A stretch of 39,551 bases of DNA from JBJFGR01 sp051892875 (GTDB taxonomy: Bacteria > Pseudomonadota > Gammaproteobacteria > Enterobacterales > Succinivibrionaceae): the NCBI GenBank assembly GCA_051892875.1, contig JBJFGR010000112.1, positions 1 through 39,551 of the forward strand, written 5' to 3'. The translations under genes and the position numbers were made by a program. The notes under the pieces were generated by a model. That model was not told where the DNA came from, did no database searches, and saw only the letters and a list, made by a program, of their open reading frames with translations. Positions 16,383 through 24,318 of this stretch are shown here, one piece after another; position 1 is the stretch's first letter, and each line of letters begins with the position of its first letter.

Positions 16383-19300
16383 TTATAGCTTATAAATTAA
16401 ACCGTCTTCAGTCCAATAGCTTCCATTACCGCCACATGTTTTTAATTTTAGTACAAAATATTTTGTATCTTTTGAGTATTCTTCACCTCTTGGTGTTCTA
16501 CACTTAACATCTTGCCCCACAATTTCCAGCAAAGTACATTCATTTAACTTTTTACCTTTCATTAAAACTTCAAATAAAGAACGAATAGGTTTTCCCTTTT
16601 GAGTACCACTTGTAAATACTCGTTTTTCAACATATTTACCATATGGATTAAAATACTTATTATCATTATTTACCTCAATATTGAATGTAAACTTAGATTT
16701 ATCATTAGCCAAATCTCTACAAATAACAATATTCTTACTATCCTCTTGATATTTGTTTTTATTAATAAGGGACTTCATTCTAGCTATCACGATTTCTGGT
16801 TTTAATTCTAAATCTTTTATTCTTTCCTGAAGTTCTGCTATTTCATTTTCAAGTTCTTGTGATTGTTCAACCAAATATGATTGAATTTCACTTTCTTTAC
16901 TTGAAATAATTTTATTAGAAAGTTCTCTTATCTTAACTTGCTTTTCCGTTACTTGCTTAGATTCACCACCAAATATTTTACTCAAAAATCCAACAGATTT
17001 ATTAGCGTATTCCTGTTCTATCTGATAACTAGCCTCTTGATAAGCCTTTTCTGAAACTTCTTGACGTTTACGTTGTTCAATTTCAAATAAAGAATGCTTA
17101 ATATTATCTTGCAACTTATGAATTTCTTCTTCTAAATTTATTAAGTCATCAAACTTATTTTCCATTTCTGTAAAATATTCATTTAATTTTTCATCTTTCA
17201 TAAGATAATTATTATAAACAACACTTTCCTTTATAGCTTGTACCGTTTTATTTTTAATGTTTTTATAATTAGTAGGTTGTTCTTCATTTCCATGAAGTTT
17301 AAATACAGTATTAAGATTATTAGGATCTTTATTTGATAAATTTGAAACAACTTCAAGTGAGTACAAATAATTTGCTGGAAAATTACTATTATTTATTTGA
17401 CGATAACCTAAAGTTTTTACCAAGGTAGTGGTAAATTCTTTTCTACTTTCCTTAGTTGTATTCATCTCATAATTATTTGAGTCTCTTGCTTTAGTATCGT
17501 CATATACTAAATCTTTTCCACCTAATAACTTATCTGCCTTACATTCAAATTTATAAAGAACTTCTGATTCCTTCATATGACCTTTTTCATCAATACCACC
17601 TAAAATTCTTACAGAACTTGGAGTTAAAATAGGGATAGGATTAATTCTAAAACTCTTTAAGTTGCGATATGATAATTTTTTAGTAGCTAAAATTGCCCCA
17701 ACTGCAACTGTAGTTTTAGGATCTCCAATTGTTGAATCATTATTATTTTTAATTGGATACCAAAGACATTTGTAATTATTCATCTGAATAATACGACTTG
17801 TTGATAATGGTAATAAACCTTTTATGTATGTTCTAATACCTGGTATTTGAGTAGGACAACCTGTTAATAATAAAATATCACATTTATAAACAGCTACTAA
17901 CGAAGTTAAACTTCGTAGATTACGAATTACATCAATATTTCCTTTGATAAAATCTCGATTTAATGCCATTAAATCAATTTTTAATGAAAAGTCCATAATA
18001 TTAAAATTATTATCTTCTTCTCTTTCGCTTATATTATTTTTTAAAATATTGTCATTTACAGAATCTATGACCCATTGTTCTGGATAAACAAAAGGTTTTT
18101 GTTCTAATTTATCACGATTTAAAAATTGTTGAGAAAAAGTAACAGTATCATTTATAAAATCTGAAATTTTTCCGTTAACAAAACACTCTGTAACACCTTT
18201 TGGTAAACGATCTAAGTCAGATAAATAAGACATTATTCGAGAACCTACTTTTGAAAAAATTTGCTCTACTAATTGCTTTCTCTTATTTTTATTTTCAATA
18301 TTATCACTACCTTTACCATTACCAAGAATTTCTTGCATAATAGCTTTACTCTTATCTTCCCTTCTGTTTTTTACTAATATTGAAGATAAGTATTGTTCTA
18401 ATGGTTTCAATATTTCATGTCGCATAATATAGAGTAAAATATCATCACCCGCTATCTTAAAACCATCTTTTAAAATAACTCTAGTTATAAGATCGGAACT
18501 ACTATCAGATACATCAGCCTCAAAAGAATAGTCAGTAATTACTAAATCAGTTGTACCACCACCAATATCTAAAGAAGCAACTCGTGCAGATAACAAATCA
18601 CCACTTTTATCACTTTTATATTTTGTATATTCATTAAAACGCCCATCAGCATCAAAGCGACGAATACTGTTTATAAATTCAGTTGGATTGGCTTTATATA
18701 AATGACCTATTTCGTTGTATAAATACACAAACTGAGATGACAAAGCTTCATCCCATTCCAACTTAACATCAGGTACAGGAATAACCATTTCTGAAGTATT
18801 TAATACTGTTTTTGAACCTTCTTCGGAAAAAATTGGAAAATTATACGGATAAACTGTGCCACTTAATTCATCTTTACCTTCAATGTATCCAGGACTCTTA
18901 TCGTATCCTAAACATTTCCAAACAATACCTAAAGCTTCATAAGCACAGAATCTATATATTTCCTTTTCTTGTTCTGACATTGAAGGAGGGGTTGTTAAAA
19001 CAATGTTAGATAGATGGCGCACAAGTTTAGAATTTGTGGAATGTAATCTATGATAAATACTATTCATTTGACCAATTGCCTGTAAAATCAGTTCCACAAG
19101 CATAAAGGTTGTTGCTGACTTGTAGGAGAAATTAGGCTCAAAGCTCTGCTCATCTAATGATGCAAAACGGGCATCACCTAGTCCTGTTACTAAATTCTTT
19201 AATATTTGATCACCATCATATACAGTTGTATCAGTATTTTTTGCAAATTTAAAATAACCATCAAATTTACCATTTTTATCCACGAAAGGTACTTGATACG

Positions 19301-20570
19301 AGTAAGTATTGTAATTCCAAGCCGTATTATGTCTTTCTAAATTCCACAAATAACGTTTAGGTGCATATAATCCCGTATCACCATTATTACCTTTGCTATT
19401 TGCTGCTAATCTTGTAGCTTCGTGACCAACTCTTACCAAAGAGCGCCACATAAAAGCATTTGTTCTTCCTGAAGTATTTGAAAGATTATTTACATCGAAA
19501 TTAGCTTTCTGAAATTCTATTCTCGATTCAAAAGTATCATCATATTCAAAATGAGGTGCATTTAAATCTCTTATTTTCAATGCGTAAGTACATTCTGAAA
19601 AATCTTCTGTTTGATTAGTACCATCATCTTCATTCAAAAAACCTGAACAACGTGAATTTCCAATATCTAAAATTAAACTTACATTAAATTTATCTGCAGA
19701 ATTTTCTTCAACTGTTTTTAATTTTATATTATGAGGATGTACTAAATTTTGTAATAAACTAATAACATTTAGATAGTGAGCTATTGATACATCATCAACA
19801 GATAACCCTTCTTCAACCCCTTTATAATTTTCTTCGTCTTTATAAAATTTTTCTTTTTTTCCTATTTCTGTAAATATATAATTGGACCAATTTTTTATCC
19901 AATAATTTTTATTATCTATTGAATAATAAATATAATTAGTTGCATTAATACCGCTGTAAAATTTAAATAAAGTACCACTTGCTACATCATCATTTATAGG
20001 AGAAAACTTTTCATCTGTATTTTTTGGGGAAACAACAGTATCAAAAGCAAATGTAACATGATATTTACGAATATCACTTTCATACTCACCATCACCATCT
20101 CTTTTTGAAATATCAACAATTCTACATCTTACCCAGTTTATTGGCGATTTGCAGCGATTACTTTCATCTTTTCTAAAATAAGGAACAGGAAACCATACCC
20201 CATTATATAACCTTAATGAATATTCATAAGATATTTGAAAATCTTCTATTGGAGAAACTTTTTCGGAACAACCTTCTGCCAAAAAATTATTATCATTCTT
20301 TCTTAAACATCTTACTATACGTTTTTCATTATCAACATTTATATACCCAAAACTTCCTTTACATATATCCTTTATAAACGACTGATGACTTTTTATAACA
20401 TCTTCATCACCTTTATTAAGATCATTAAAGTTGTAATCTTCTCCATCTCTCCAATTTACTTCAAACTCATAATCAACAAATTGAATACCTGTTTTTTCAA
20501 ATAGAATTATTTCCTCATCATCATTATAATTTGTTATATCTATACAAGCAGCTAAATAATTTTTTTTCAT
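16383..20570 (-). CDS. srfB: SrfB-family Hsp70/actin-like ATPase
   Basis: A 1395-residue protein of the SrfB family (PF07520). The actin/Hsp70 nucleotide fold is visible: phosphate-1 motif LDIGNSRCSG starting at Leu301, phosphate-2 motif DIGGGTTDL at Asp668, and adenosine motif TGCPTQIPG at Thr903. About 295 residues precede the fold, with a beta-rich region; about 400 follow it, including a Glu/Lys-rich coiled coil (about 1130-1260) and a terminal small domain. No signal peptide or transmembrane segment is seen, so it should be cytoplasmic. It starts 20 bp after the lipoprotein gene and is followed by srfC 16 bp later. Family members are annotated as virulence factors; the activity is unproven. 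The pairing with a dynamin-like GTPase suggests a nucleotide-driven assembly. Confidence 0.9.
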   Translation of the reverse strand: MKKNYLAACIDITNYNDDEEIILFEKTGIQFVDYEFEVNWRDGEDYNFNDLNKGDEDVIKSHQSFIKDICKGSFGYINVDNEKRIVRCLRKNDNNFLAEGCSEKVSPIEDFQISYEYSLRLYNGVWFPVPYFRKDESNRCKSPINWVRCRIVDISKRDGDGEYESDIRKYHVTFAFDTVVSPKNTDEKFSPINDDVASGTLFKFYSGINATNYIYYSIDNKNYWIKNWSNYIFTEIGKKEKFYKDEENYKGVEEGLSVDDVSIAHYLNVISLLQNLVHPHNIKLKTVEENSADKFNVSLILDIGNSRCSGFLNEDDGTNQTEDFSECTYALKIRDLNAPHFEYDDTFESRIEFQKANFDVNNLSNTSGRTNAFMWRSLVRVGHEATRLAANSKGNNGDTGLYAPKRYLWNLERHNTAWNYNTYSYQVPFVDKNGKFDGYFKFAKNTDTTVYDGDQILKNLVTGLGDARFASLDEQSFEPNFSYKSATTFMLVELILQAIGQMNSIYHRLHSTNSKLVRHLSNIVLTTPPSMSEQEKEIYRFCAYEALGIVWKCLGYDKSPGYIEGKDELSGTVYPYNFPIFSEEGSKTVLNTSEMVIPVPDVKLEWDEALSSQFVYLYNEIGHLYKANPTEFINSIRRFDADGRFNEYTKYKSDKSGDLLSARVASLDIGGGTTDLVITDYSFEADVSDSSSDLITRVILKDGFKIAGDDILLYIMRHEILKPLEQYLSSILVKNRREDKSKAIMQEILGNGKGSDNIENKNKRKQLVEQIFSKVGSRIMSYLSDLDRLPKGVTECFVNGKISDFINDTVTFSQQFLNRDKLEQKPFVYPEQWVIDSVNDNILKNNISEREEDNNFNIMDFSLKIDLMALNRDFIKGNIDVIRNLRSLTSLVAVYKCDILLLTGCPTQIPGIRTYIKGLLPLSTSRIIQMNNYKCLWYPIKNNNDSTIGDPKTTVAVGAILATKKLSYRNLKSFRINPIPILTPSSVRILGGIDEKGHMKESEVLYKFECKADKLLGGKDLVYDDTKARDSNNYEMNTTKESRKEFTTTLVKTLGYRQINNSNFPANYLYSLEVVSNLSNKDPNNLNTVFKLHGNEEQPTNYKNIKNKTVQAIKESVVYNNYLMKDEKLNEYFTEMENKFDDLINLEEEIHKLQDNIKHSLFEIEQRKRQEVSEKAYQEASYQIEQEYANKSVGFLSKIFGGESKQVTEKQVKIRELSNKIISSKESEIQSYLVEQSQELENEIAELQERIKDLELKPEIVIARMKSLINKNKYQEDSKNIVICRDLANDKSKFTFNIEVNNDNKYFNPYGKYVEKRVFTSGTQKGKPIRSLFEVLMKGKKLNECTLLEIVGQDVKCRTPRGEEYSKDTKYFVLKLKTCGGNGSYWTEDGLIYKL

Positions 20571-20590
20571 ATACGTATCCCCAAATAAAG

Positions 20591-21355
20591 TTAATTTATA
20601 AGTTTTAGTGAATCTCTTTGAGTAATAAAATCACTTATTATAGATGACATTTCATTTATATTATTTTCGGTTTTGGTGATTTCTGTTTCAATATTCATTA
20701 CCGCAATATTATTATCTGTTTCAATAAGGTTGTTATCTTTATATATTTCTTTTTTTGTTTCTTTAAATTCTTTTAATCGTTCATTAGCTAATGTTTGTTG
20801 TTTCTTCAAATAATCAATTGTGTTGTCATAATATCTTACTTTTTCTTCAATCCTATCTTTATTAACCTTTTTCTTTTTATAAAATTTCTTGATGTCAGCT
20901 AATTCTTGCTGATCTTTAGCTAAAATTGTTTTTGATCTTTCTATAAGCTTTTCAACTTTTTCATTATCGATTTTAACTTCTTTGGTAACGGCATCTAGTT
21001 GTTCCTCCTTAGTTGCATAACTATCACGTATCTTTTCTAATAAATAGTTTGTTCCCATTCCAACAGCACATGAAACAGCCATTGCTAATAAACAAGCTTC
21101 GTTATTTCCACCAACCAAAAGGCAAGTAATAGTACCCAAAACTCCCCCTGTAGCACAAGCTTGAGCACCAGATTCAGAAAAAAAACTAACATCATCAGTT
21201 TTCAAGGATGGATCAACATTTTGATATAAAATTAATTGATTATCTTTAGAATTAGAATCTTGATGTTGAGTGGTTAACATATTACAACCTGATACACATA
21301 AACCACTTAACAAAATAGTTGCTATAAAAAATATAACATTAACATAAACTTTCAT
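20591..21355 (-). CDS. Coiled-coil lipoprotein at the head of the srf operon (TagQ-like place)
   Basis: A 254-residue predicted lipoprotein. The signal peptide ends with the lipobox VSGC (Cys24), followed by Asn, which allows outer-membrane sorting. After a short polar linker comes a Gly/Ala/Cys-rich hydrophobic segment (about 62-105, ACATGGVLGTITCLLVGG...) like the glycine-zipper regions of envelope proteins. A long Lys/Glu coiled coil (about 112-250) completes the protein. It is the first gene of the operon and no good Shine-Dalgarno is visible before the ATG. TagQ of the T6SS signalling pathway is likewise an outer-membrane lipoprotein; whether this is a true homologue cannot be told by eye. 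Confidence 0.72.
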   Translation of the reverse strand: MKVYVNVIFFIATILLSGLCVSGCNMLTTQHQDSNSKDNQLILYQNVDPSLKTDDVSFFSESGAQACATGGVLGTITCLLVGGNNEACLLAMAVSCAVGMGTNYLLEKIRDSYATKEEQLDAVTKEVKIDNEKVEKLIERSKTILAKDQQELADIKKFYKKKKVNKDRIEEKVRYYDNTIDYLKKQQTLANERLKEFKETKKEIYKDNNLIETDNNIAVMNIETEITKTENNINEMSSIISDFITQRDSLKLIN

Positions 21356-21449
21356 ATTATTATATCATCATATTATTACTATTAAATAAATATTTATAGT
21401 AGATTATTATAATACTAATTTATAATATTTATTATATTATTTTTGTTTA
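21356..21449 (-). promoter_or_regulatory. AT-only leader region before the srf operon
   Basis: These 94 bases are almost entirely A and T, with several TATAAT-like hexamers but no clear -35 box, so no single promoter can be chosen. There is no hairpin terminator after ycgL, so transcription from the LuxO-like/murI/ycgL genes could continue into srf. Such AT tracts are typical targets of H-NS-type silencers; that is inference. Confidence 0.4.
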
Positions 21450-21755
21450 TTATATTAATTTCTCATTTTTTATATTACTTAAACCTCGACGTCTTCTGTC
21501 TTCATTTAGTAAATTTGTAGCCTCTTCTATAGTATCAATTCTTAAATAAAAACCTTCTTTTTCTAAAGCTTTTATTAGATCTTCAGCTTTTATTTTTACA
21601 ATTTTTCGACCTGGATATAAATCGAATTTCAACATAAACTCAGCTTTACCTATTAATTTTTTCAATTCTTCAGGAATTTTTTCAAAATCATTGGGATTAG
21701 ATAAATATAAATAAACACCATCTTTTTTAGTAGATCGATATGTAAAACAATTCAT
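21450..21755 (-). CDS. ycgL: YcgL-domain protein
   Basis: A 101-residue protein of the YcgL (DUF709) family, which is restricted to gammaproteobacteria. The family pattern is visible: CFTYRSTKKDGVYLYL at the start, EELKKLIG in the middle, and a C-terminal helix with EEATNLLNEDRRRRGL. The function is unknown in all species. In many gammaproteobacteria ycgL is next to minC; here it is about 5 kb away and on the other strand. It follows murI by 5 bp, so it is probably co-transcribed with it. Confidence 0.85.
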   Translation of the reverse strand: MNCFTYRSTKKDGVYLYLSNPNDFEKIPEELKKLIGKAEFMLKFDLYPGRKIVKIKAEDLIKALEKEGFYLRIDTIEEATNLLNEDRRRRGLSNIKNEKLI

Positions 21756-21760
21756 AATCT

Positions 21761-22579
21761 TTAACCTAATAATTCTAATTTATAAAAACCAAAATGATTA
21801 AATGTAGATGCTAATACTTCGCTATATTTATGTTTATCGGTATAATAAGCAACATTTAAATTTTCCGATAAAATTTTATTTTTATCACTATTATTATCAT
21901 CATTTATCTCTATATTTAATATAGATAAAACTCTTCTAGCAATAGCATCGCCCGAATCAACCAAAGTTGCTTTCGGAAAAATATTGCTAATCTCAGTCTT
22001 TAAATGAGGAAAATGAGTACATCCTAAAACAATTGTATCTGGTTGTTCATTTTCAGAAAGTGAAATCCAGTCATCAAGCACGGAATTTATAATACTTTTC
22101 TCATAAGGCAATCCTGCTAACTTACGTTCTGCTATATCAACTAATTCCGTAGTACCAATCTTCAATACCTTTACATTATTAGCAAAGTTATTAATTAAAT
22201 TATTTGTATATGGTCTTCTTATAGTAGCAGGCGTTGCAAGTAATCCAACTACTCCATTCCTAGTTAATTTTGCAGCAGGTTTAATTGCAGGGACAACACC
22301 AACAACAGGTACGGGTATAACTTTACGTACGGTATCTAGTGCTACTGTACTTGCTGTATTACAAGCTAAAACAATAAGATCTACTTTATGATTTTTATAA
22401 AAATTTAATAATAAAGAAACAACCCTATTAACCACAACATCATCTGGTTGAATACCATAAGGGTAACAAAGATTATCAAATAAATAACTGACATTAAAAT
22501 AATTGTATTTATTTTTTAAAGAATTATATACAGATAATCCACCTACACCAGAATCAAAAAACAAAATATTACAACACAT
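21761..22579 (-). CDS. murI: Glutamate racemase
   Basis: A 272-residue cytoplasmic racemase that converts L- to D-glutamate for peptidoglycan. The glycine-rich start FFDSGVGGLSV and the two catalytic cysteines in ACNTAS and LGCTHFPHL are present, with Asp9 and His of the second motif also in place. Length is normal for MurI. The gene sits 17 bp after the LuxO-like regulator and 5 bp before ycgL. MurI itself is cofactor-independent; nothing suggests a modified activity. Confidence 0.95.
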   Translation of the reverse strand: MCCNILFFDSGVGGLSVYNSLKNKYNYFNVSYLFDNLCYPYGIQPDDVVVNRVVSLLLNFYKNHKVDLIVLACNTASTVALDTVRKVIPVPVVGVVPAIKPAAKLTRNGVVGLLATPATIRRPYTNNLINNFANNVKVLKIGTTELVDIAERKLAGLPYEKSIINSVLDDWISLSENEQPDTIVLGCTHFPHLKTEISNIFPKATLVDSGDAIARRVLSILNIEINDDNNSDKNKILSENLNVAYYTDKHKYSEVLASTFNHFGFYKLELLG

Positions 22580-22596
22580 ATTAAATAAATAAATTG

Positions 22597-24084
22597 CTAA
22601 TTAATTAACTTATACTTCGATATTTTTGAAATAACACCTTCACTTTCCCATTTATCTATTTTTCTATAAATAGTTGAAGGATTTACTTTTAATTTTATAG
22701 CTGCTTTTGTAACACTACCACCAGCCACTTCAATAGCGGCTAAAATATACCTACGTTCAATAATATCCATTGTTTCAATACTTTCAATATCTGTAGGTTT
22801 ATTTATAAAATCTTCTTTTGCTAGTATAGGTGTTTTTAAAATTGGTTCTTGTTTTAAAATTGCTTCACTTATAATTGGTGATTTTTTATACAACTCTCTA
22901 GGTAACATTGCTTTTGTTAATTCTTCACCATCATTTAAAACAACAGTACTATGAATTACATTTTGAAGTTGGCGAACATTACCAGGCCAATTATAATTTA
23001 ATAGCAACTCTTGAGCATCTTGAGATATTTTCTTAAAACTCTTCTTTTCTTCAGCTGCATAATGCTCTACAAACTTTTGAGCAATTAACACTATATCATT
23101 ATCCCTATCTCTTAATGGTGGCAAATGTATAGGAATTACAAATAAACGGTAAAATAAATCTTCTCTAAAACGACCATTTTTTACTTCTTCCAAAGGATTT
23201 CTATTTGTAGCACAAATAATTCTAACATCTACTTCTTCTGTTTTATTTGAACCAACTTTTTGAAATGTGGAACTTTGCAAAAATCTTAAAAACTTAGATT
23301 GTAAATCTAGATCCATTTCACATAATTCATCTAGGAACAATGTTCCTCCATTTGCCTGAGTAACAGCCCCTGCTCTATCGCTAGTTGCCCCTGTAAAAGC
23401 ACCTTTTACATGCCCAAAAATTTCACTTTCCATAAGTTCATGAGGAATAGCAGCACAGTTAATTGCTACAAATTTACCTTTTCGTTCAGTATTTAATTTA
23501 TGTAATGTAACAGCAGTAACTTCTTTACCTGTTCCACTCTCCCCTGTAATAAATACAGAAGCTTTTGAATTTCTAATTCTTTTTATCTTTTGATACACCT
23601 CTTTCATGGCTGGAGATTCGCCAATAAAATCTCCTGGGATATCAGTTCTATCACTATAAGCACTTACTAAGGCGTTTAATTCTAATTTTTCAATAGTATT
23701 GTGAATAGTTGTCTTTAAACGATTACCATCTATAGGTTTTTCAAGAAAATCATATGCTCCTAGACGCATTGCTTCTACAGCATAGTCTACAGAACCCATA
23801 GCTGTCATAACAATGGTAATAATTTTTAAATTTTTCTCTTTAATTTTTCTTAAAACTTCCATTCCTGAAATATCAGGCAAATTTAAATCTAATAATATGA
23901 TTTCTGGAGCAAAAGTATTTAATAATTCAAGTGCATTTTTACCCAATGTTGCTGTGCGAATATCAACATTCATTTGATTTAAAATTGTAGTATAAAAAGC
24001 ATTTAAAGATCGAGAATCTTCTACTATTAATATTCTAGCTTTTAAGGTAGTGGAAGGTAAATTATTCATTAACTGATTATCCAT
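22597..24084 (-). CDS. LuxO-like sigma-54-dependent response regulator
   Basis: A 495-residue NtrC-family regulator. The receiver domain (about 15-130) has acidic VED and phospho-acceptor Asp66 (LLDLNLPD). The AAA+ domain (about 150-385) has Walker A GESGTGKE, the sigma-54 contact loop GAFTGAT and Walker B TLFLDELCEMD. The C-terminal Fis-type helix-turn-helix ends in NPSTIYRKIDKWE. Wording in the AAA+ domain (LCEMDLDLQSKFLRFLQ, TFQKVGS) is very close to Vibrio LuxO, so it belongs with LuxO rather than NtrC. In Vibrio, LuxO drives small RNAs for quorum sensing; I see no LuxU, sensor kinase or clear -24/-12 promoter in the window. It heads the transcription unit with murI and ycgL. Confidence 0.9.
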   Translation of the reverse strand: MDNQLMNNLPSTTLKARILIVEDSRSLNAFYTTILNQMNVDIRTATLGKNALELLNTFAPEIILLDLNLPDISGMEVLRKIKEKNLKIITIVMTAMGSVDYAVEAMRLGAYDFLEKPIDGNRLKTTIHNTIEKLELNALVSAYSDRTDIPGDFIGESPAMKEVYQKIKRIRNSKASVFITGESGTGKEVTAVTLHKLNTERKGKFVAINCAAIPHELMESEIFGHVKGAFTGATSDRAGAVTQANGGTLFLDELCEMDLDLQSKFLRFLQSSTFQKVGSNKTEEVDVRIICATNRNPLEEVKNGRFREDLFYRLFVIPIHLPPLRDRDNDIVLIAQKFVEHYAAEEKKSFKKISQDAQELLLNYNWPGNVRQLQNVIHSTVVLNDGEELTKAMLPRELYKKSPIISEAILKQEPILKTPILAKEDFINKPTDIESIETMDIIERRYILAAIEVAGGSVTKAAIKLKVNPSTIYRKIDKWESEGVISKISKYKLIN

Positions 24085-24134
24085 GCATCTACATATATTT
24101 TTTTCAAATATTTTTTTATTCCTTTATGTATTTT

Positions 24135-24163
24135 ATTATAGAAATTTTTCAAAAAAATTGCAA
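24135..24163 (-). promoter_or_regulatory. Sigma-70 promoter of the LuxO-like gene
   Basis: On the minus strand TTGCAA (24158-24163) and TATAAT (24135-24140) are separated by exactly 17 bp, about 50 bp before the start codon. This is the best promoter in the interval. Confidence 0.65.
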
Positions 24164-24170
24164 AATGCAA
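24158..24170. promoter_or_regulatory. Palindrome over the -35 box
   Basis: TTGC-AAAAT-GCAA is a short inverted repeat overlapping the -35 hexamer of the promoter above, a position where a bound protein would repress. LuxO itself binds TTGC-type sites with dyad symmetry in vibrios, so autoregulation is possible; this is inference from position and shape. Confidence 0.4.
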
Positions 24171-24215
24171 AACAATTACATCTGTAAAAAAGAAAATTGA
24201 AAATCAAACAGAACA

Positions 24216-24256
24216 AATTGAATTGAATTAAATTGAATTGAATTAAATTGAATAAA
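24216..24256. repeat. 15-bp tandem repeat upstream of the LuxO-like gene
   Basis: Two perfect copies of AATTGAATTGAATTA (24216-24230 and 24231-24245) are followed by a partial third copy. The array sits between the btuB terminator and the LuxO-like promoter. Confidence 0.75.
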
Positions 24257-24263
24257 TACAAAT

Positions 24264-24292
24264 AAAAATACCACTGCAGAAGTGGTATTTTT
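24264..24292. terminator. Terminator after btuB
   Basis: AAAAATACCACT and AGTGGTATTTTT form a perfect 12-bp stem around a 5-nt loop, with a T-rich run on the minus strand just beyond. It lies 27 bp past the btuB stop and separates btuB from the LuxO-like gene. Confidence 0.88.
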
Positions 24293-24318
24293 TGTTTTAA
24301 ATTTATTTACACATATAA

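Noticed and set aside
3963..21355. Type VI secretion locus
   Set aside because: Only accessory-type parts (ABC, FGE fold, VWA, lipoprotein) are present; there is no TssB/TssC sheath, Hcp, VgrG, TssJLM or ClpV anywhere in the window.
24158..24170. Sigma-54 promoter before the LuxO-like gene
   Set aside because: No GG/GC pair with the -24/-12 spacing is present; the sigma-70 pattern with a 17-bp spacer fits better.
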